Below are positions 60,999 through 64,000 of a stretch of DNA of 64,000 nucleotides, in pieces. Positions within the stretch are counted from its first letter, which is position 1. Every line of letters starts with the position of its first letter. A program made the position numbers and the translations under genes. The notes under the pieces were generated by a model. The model had not been told where the DNA came from, made no database searches, and was given only the letters and a program-made list of their open reading frames with translations. The DNA comes from Buchnera aphidicola (Chaitophorus viminalis) (lineage in GTDB: Bacteria; Pseudomonadota; Gammaproteobacteria; Enterobacterales; Enterobacteriaceae), in the NCBI RefSeq assembly GCF_026122795.1, contig NZ_JAIWQV010000002.1, forward strand, positions 1 to 64,000, written 5' to 3'.

Positions 60999-61502
60999 TT
61001 AACTTATAAAATAATTTTTTGAAAAACTTATATAATTTTTTAAAAAAAAAATATAGCCAAATATAATACATATATCAGATATATTAAATATAGGAAGATG
61101 TACATATTTATAATGTAAATCAAAGAAATCTATAATATATCCGTATTTGATTCTATCTATAGTATTTCCAATAAAACCTATAGTTAAAAATAAAATAGAA
61201 TAATAGTTTTTAGAATTTTTATTTAAAATATAATAATATGTAAAAAGAATCATGATTATAATAAAAATTATATTTATTGTATTAATTAAAATATAGTTCC
61301 AAATATGTTTATATGCATACCATCCAAATATAAATCCATAATTTTTTACATATACTATATTTAGTATATTAAAGATTTTAATTTTATTATAAATTTGAAA
61401 ATTTTTAAAAATAAAAGATTTAGTTAAATAATCTATAAATAATATTAATATAATAATAATTATTTTATGATATTTTTTTATTTTAAAAATAATTTTATTC
61501 AT
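60999..61502 (-). CDS. lspA: Lipoprotein signal peptidase
   Basis: Signal peptidase II of the inner membrane. 167 residues (E. coli 164), four hydrophobic segments near 13-30, 65-90, 98-115 and 138-155. The two catalytic aspartates are kept, in IGFIGNTIDRI near 111-121 and FNISDICII near 138-146; YGFIFGW near 55 corresponds to the N-x-GAAFG loop. Its start codon abuts the ileS stop, so the two are co-transcribed as in E. coli. Notable because this genome has few lipoproteins. Confidence 0.95.
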   Translation of the reverse strand: MNKIIFKIKKYHKIIIIILILFIDYLTKSFIFKNFQIYNKIKIFNILNIVYVKNYGFIFGWYAYKHIWNYILINTINIIFIIIMILFTYYYILNKNSKNYYSILFLTIGFIGNTIDRIKYGYIIDFFDLHYKYVHLPIFNISDICIIFGYIFFLKNYISFSKNYFIS

Positions 61503-64000
61503 TTATGCAAATATTCTATTTTCTTCTTTTTTATTAATATTTTGTACACATCTATTACAAATTTTTGATTTTTCTGTTTCATTATTTTTTTTAATTTTAT
61601 AATAATTCCAACATCGATGACATTTTTGACCAGTATGTTTTTTTAGTTTAATTTTTATTCCTTTAATATTTTTATTTTTTTTTAAATTTTTTGGAGCTTT
61701 TAAATATTTTTTAATATAGCATTTAGAAGTTAAAAATATAAATTTTAATTCATTATTAAAAATAATAAGTTTTTTAAAAAGATTATTATCTAGATATAAT
61801 ATTAATGATATATTTAAAGAACTTTGAATATTTTTATCTTCTTTTTCTTTTTCAATAAGTTTATTTATTTCATTTTTAATTTTAAAAATTATTTTCCAAG
61901 TTTTACTATTAATTATATCTTTTTTAGGTATTAAAAAGAGTTTTTTAAACCATTTTTGTATAAAAATATTTTCATTTACATTAGGTATATATTTCCATAT
62001 TTCATAAGATGTAAATGGTATTATAGGAGTAATCCAAAGAGTAAAAGCTTGTATAATAAGATATATTGCCGTTTGACAGCTTCTTCTATTTTGACTATTT
62101 TTATCAGAAGTATATAAACGGTCTTTGATTATATCTAAATATATGGAACTCATTTCTATAAAACAAAAATGCAAAATTTTTTTAGTAACTTTATGAAATT
62201 TATATTTTTTATAAAGATGTATAATTTTTTCTTGTGTCTTAAAAGTTTTTTCTATGATCCAAAGATCTATTTTTAGCATTTTTTTTTTAGATAAAGAATT
62301 TTTTTTAGGATCAAAGTCATAAAGATTACTTAATAGAAATCTAGCTGTATTTCTAATTTTTCTATAAGAATCTATAGTTTGATGAAGGATTTCTTGAGAA
62401 ATAGAAACATCTTTTGAATAATTACTAGATGCTACCCATAATCTTAATACATCTGCTCCATATTTTTTAATTATATTATTTGGACTAATAGTATTTCCAA
62501 TAGATTTAGACATTTTTTGTCCTTTTTGATCTATTGTAAAACCATGTGTAATTACTTTTTTAAATGGAGGTTTTTTTTGAATAATTGAAGAAATAATTAA
62601 AGATGACATAAACCATCCTCTATGTTGATCTGATCCTTCTATATATAAATTAGCAATGTTGTGTTTATTTTTATATAAATATCTAGGAGAAGTATGCATA
62701 CATCCTGATTCAAACCAAACATCTAGAATATCTGAAGATTTATAATAAAAGTTTCCATTTTTTTTTAAGAATTTATTTTTATCTAGTTTCCACCATGCTT
62801 CAATTCCATTTTCTTTTACAAGATTAATAATTTTTTTTAATAATTTCTTGGTATTATTATGTAATAATCCTGTTTTTTTATGTATAAAAAAAGGTAATGG
62901 AACACCCCAAGATCTTTGTCTAGAGATACACCAATCTGGTCTGTTTTTAATTAATAATTGTAAGTGATTTTCTGTCCATTTAGGAATCCATTTTACATTT
63001 TTTATTAAATTAAGTGTATTTTTTCTAAATTTTTTTTTATTAATATTAATAAACCATTGTTTTGTAGATCTAAATATTACTGGAGATTTATGTCTCCAAC
63101 AATGAGGATAGCTATGTATAATAGTATGAATTTTTAATAAAGATTTTTTTTTTTTTAATAAAGAAAGAATTATTGAATTAGATTTAAAAATATTTTTTTT
63201 ATATATTTTTTTATGAATATTTTTTTTATAATAACCATAAGAATTAATTAAATTTTTTGGTTGAATATTATATTTTTGACATGCAATATAATCTTCTTGT
63301 CCATGTGCTGGAGCAGTATGTACAATACCTGTTCCGATTTCTAAAGTTACATGTGTACTTAATATTATTGGTATTTTTATTTTTAAAAATGCATGTATAA
63401 ATTTTATATTTTCTAATTTTTTTCCTTCAATATTATTAATTTTTTTATATTTTTTAATGGAAAGAAGTTTAAATACTTCTTTAATTTTTTTTTCAGCCAG
63501 AATGAATATTTTATTTTTTGTTTGAATTAAACTATAAATAAGATTAGGATTAATTGAAATAGCTTGACTTGCAGGTAAAGTCCATGGTGTAGTGGTCCAA
63601 ATTATAATATATATATTTTTTATATGAAGATTTTTTTTTTTATATCTAAATATTTTAAATATTTTTTTTGGATTATATGATTTTAAAGAAAAATATATAG
63701 AATCTGATTTTTTTTCTTTATGTTCTACTTCTGCTTCTGCTAAAGAAGATTGGCATTTTATACACCAATGTATTGGTTTTAATCCTTGATATAGAAAATT
63801 TTTTTTAAAAATTTTATAAACAATCTTAATTATATTAGCTTGGTTATTATAATCCATTGTTAATAATGGATTTTTCCAATCAGCTAATATACCTAATCTG
63901 ATAAAATCTTTTTTTTGTTTTAAGACTTGTTTTGATGCATGTTGTCTACATTTTAAACGAATTTTTTCTTTAGTTAAATTATTAAAATTTTTTTTATATT
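61503..64000 (-). CDS. ileS: Isoleucyl-tRNA synthetase (5' end beyond the window)
   Basis: Class I synthetase charging tRNA-Ile. The frame is open from the stop at 61503 to the right edge, about 831 codons; E. coli IleS has 938, so roughly 100 N-terminal residues including the HIGH motif lie outside. The ATG at 63857 is internal: codons upstream of it read KDFIRLGILADWKNP, matching the family. The CP1 editing domain is intact, with IIWTTTPWTLPAS and HTAPAHGQEDY. KMSKS is in DQKGQKMSKSIGN. The C-terminal zinc finger has CHRCW and CNRC. Operon with lspA. Confidence 0.97.
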   Translation of the reverse strand, partial: YKKNFNNLTKEKIRLKCRQHASKQVLKQKKDFIRLGILADWKNPLLTMDYNNQANIIKIVYKIFKKNFLYQGLKPIHWCIKCQSSLAEAEVEHKEKKSDSIYFSLKSYNPKKIFKIFRYKKKNLHIKNIYIIIWTTTPWTLPASQAISINPNLIYSLIQTKNKIFILAEKKIKEVFKLLSIKKYKKINNIEGKKLENIKFIHAFLKIKIPIILSTHVTLEIGTGIVHTAPAHGQEDYIACQKYNIQPKNLINSYGYYKKNIHKKIYKKNIFKSNSIILSLLKKKKSLLKIHTIIHSYPHCWRHKSPVIFRSTKQWFININKKKFRKNTLNLIKNVKWIPKWTENHLQLLIKNRPDWCISRQRSWGVPLPFFIHKKTGLLHNNTKKLLKKIINLVKENGIEAWWKLDKNKFLKKNGNFYYKSSDILDVWFESGCMHTSPRYLYKNKHNIANLYIEGSDQHRGWFMSSLIISSIIQKKPPFKKVITHGFTIDQKGQKMSKSIGNTISPNNIIKKYGADVLRLWVASSNYSKDVSISQEILHQTIDSYRKIRNTARFLLSNLYDFDPKKNSLSKKKMLKIDLWIIEKTFKTQEKIIHLYKKYKFHKVTKKILHFCFIEMSSIYLDIIKDRLYTSDKNSQNRRSCQTAIYLIIQAFTLWITPIIPFTSYEIWKYIPNVNENIFIQKWFKKLFLIPKKDIINSKTWKIIFKIKNEINKLIEKEKEDKNIQSSLNISLILYLDNNLFKKLIIFNNELKFIFLTSKCYIKKYLKAPKNLKKNKNIKGIKIKLKKHTGQKCHRCWNYYKIKKNNETEKSKICNRCVQNINKKEENRIFA

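Noticed and set aside
63855-63857. ATG at 63857 as the ileS start
   Set aside because: Codons upstream on the minus strand continue to match IleS up to the window edge, so the ATG is internal and the gene is cut by the window.

Overview
This window is a stretch of the chromosome of Buchnera aphidicola, the obligate nutritional endosymbiont of aphids, or something extremely close to it. The evidence is the extreme A+T bias (intergenic DNA is almost pure A/T and proteins are rich in K, N, I and F), gammaproteobacterial proteins at near-Escherichia coli length, gene order that follows the known Buchnera order for almost the whole length, and a gene set devoted to essential amino acid supply. No mobile element, prophage, CRISPR array, defence system or rRNA operon is visible. 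One tRNA gene (Val-GAC) and the RNase P RNA are present.

Layout. 1-3.4 kb: remnant of the flagellar basal-body/export cluster (fliF, fliO, fliP). 4.1-6.7 kb: rpmG, rpmB and ppa (minus), pmbA (plus). 6.7-9.3 kb: rnpB and rsmI (minus), fabB (plus). 9.4-13.6 kb: talA, tkt, dapE (plus), facing dapA and aroC (minus) across a strong hairpin. 16-25.4 kb: smrB, the complete hisGDCBHAF(IE) operon and gnd. 25.6-30.4 kb: a four-gene leucine cluster in the order leuB-leuC-leuD-leuA on the minus strand, set into the chromosome between gnd and dcd. 30.7-40.5 kb: dcd, metG, tilS, tRNA-Val, ribE, nth, tyrS, sufA, ydiK, aroH. 40.5-47.3 kb: translation block thrS, infC, rpmI, rplT, pheS, pheT. 47.6-55.2 kb: glyS and glyQ (minus), nfo, rplY, yabI (minus), rsmA, apaH. 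55.6-64 kb: carB, carA, dapB, lspA, ileS (all minus; ileS runs off the right edge).

How it works together. The window encodes all histidine enzymes, the four dedicated leucine enzymes, entry and exit steps of the shikimate pathway (aroH, aroC), three lysine/diaminopimelate steps (dapA, dapB, dapE), carbamoyl phosphate synthase for arginine and pyrimidines, and the pentose-phosphate enzymes (gnd, talA, tkt) that supply precursors. The rest is translation and a minimal repair set (nth, nfo).

Most informative observations. (1) The editing sites of threonyl- and phenylalanyl-tRNA synthetase have lost most catalytic residues, while that of isoleucyl-tRNA synthetase looks intact. (2) The leucine cluster is chromosomal and circularly permuted; in many Buchnera it is on a plasmid, and chromosomal versions are known from the Pemphiginae (Eriosomatinae) and Chaitophorinae, so the host may belong there (inference). 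(3) fliF has lost its C-terminal FliG-binding tail and the fliG-fliN block next to it is gone. (4) infC starts at AUU. (5) There are very long homopolymers: 36 T after rsmA, 24 A in a spacer and 19 A inside hisD. (6) Several genes expected from E. coli or Buchnera order (fliG-N, fliQ, fliR, rsx/rnf, ihfA, surA, folA) are missing and leave either AT-rich gaps or tight junctions. I see no wholly new gene system here.
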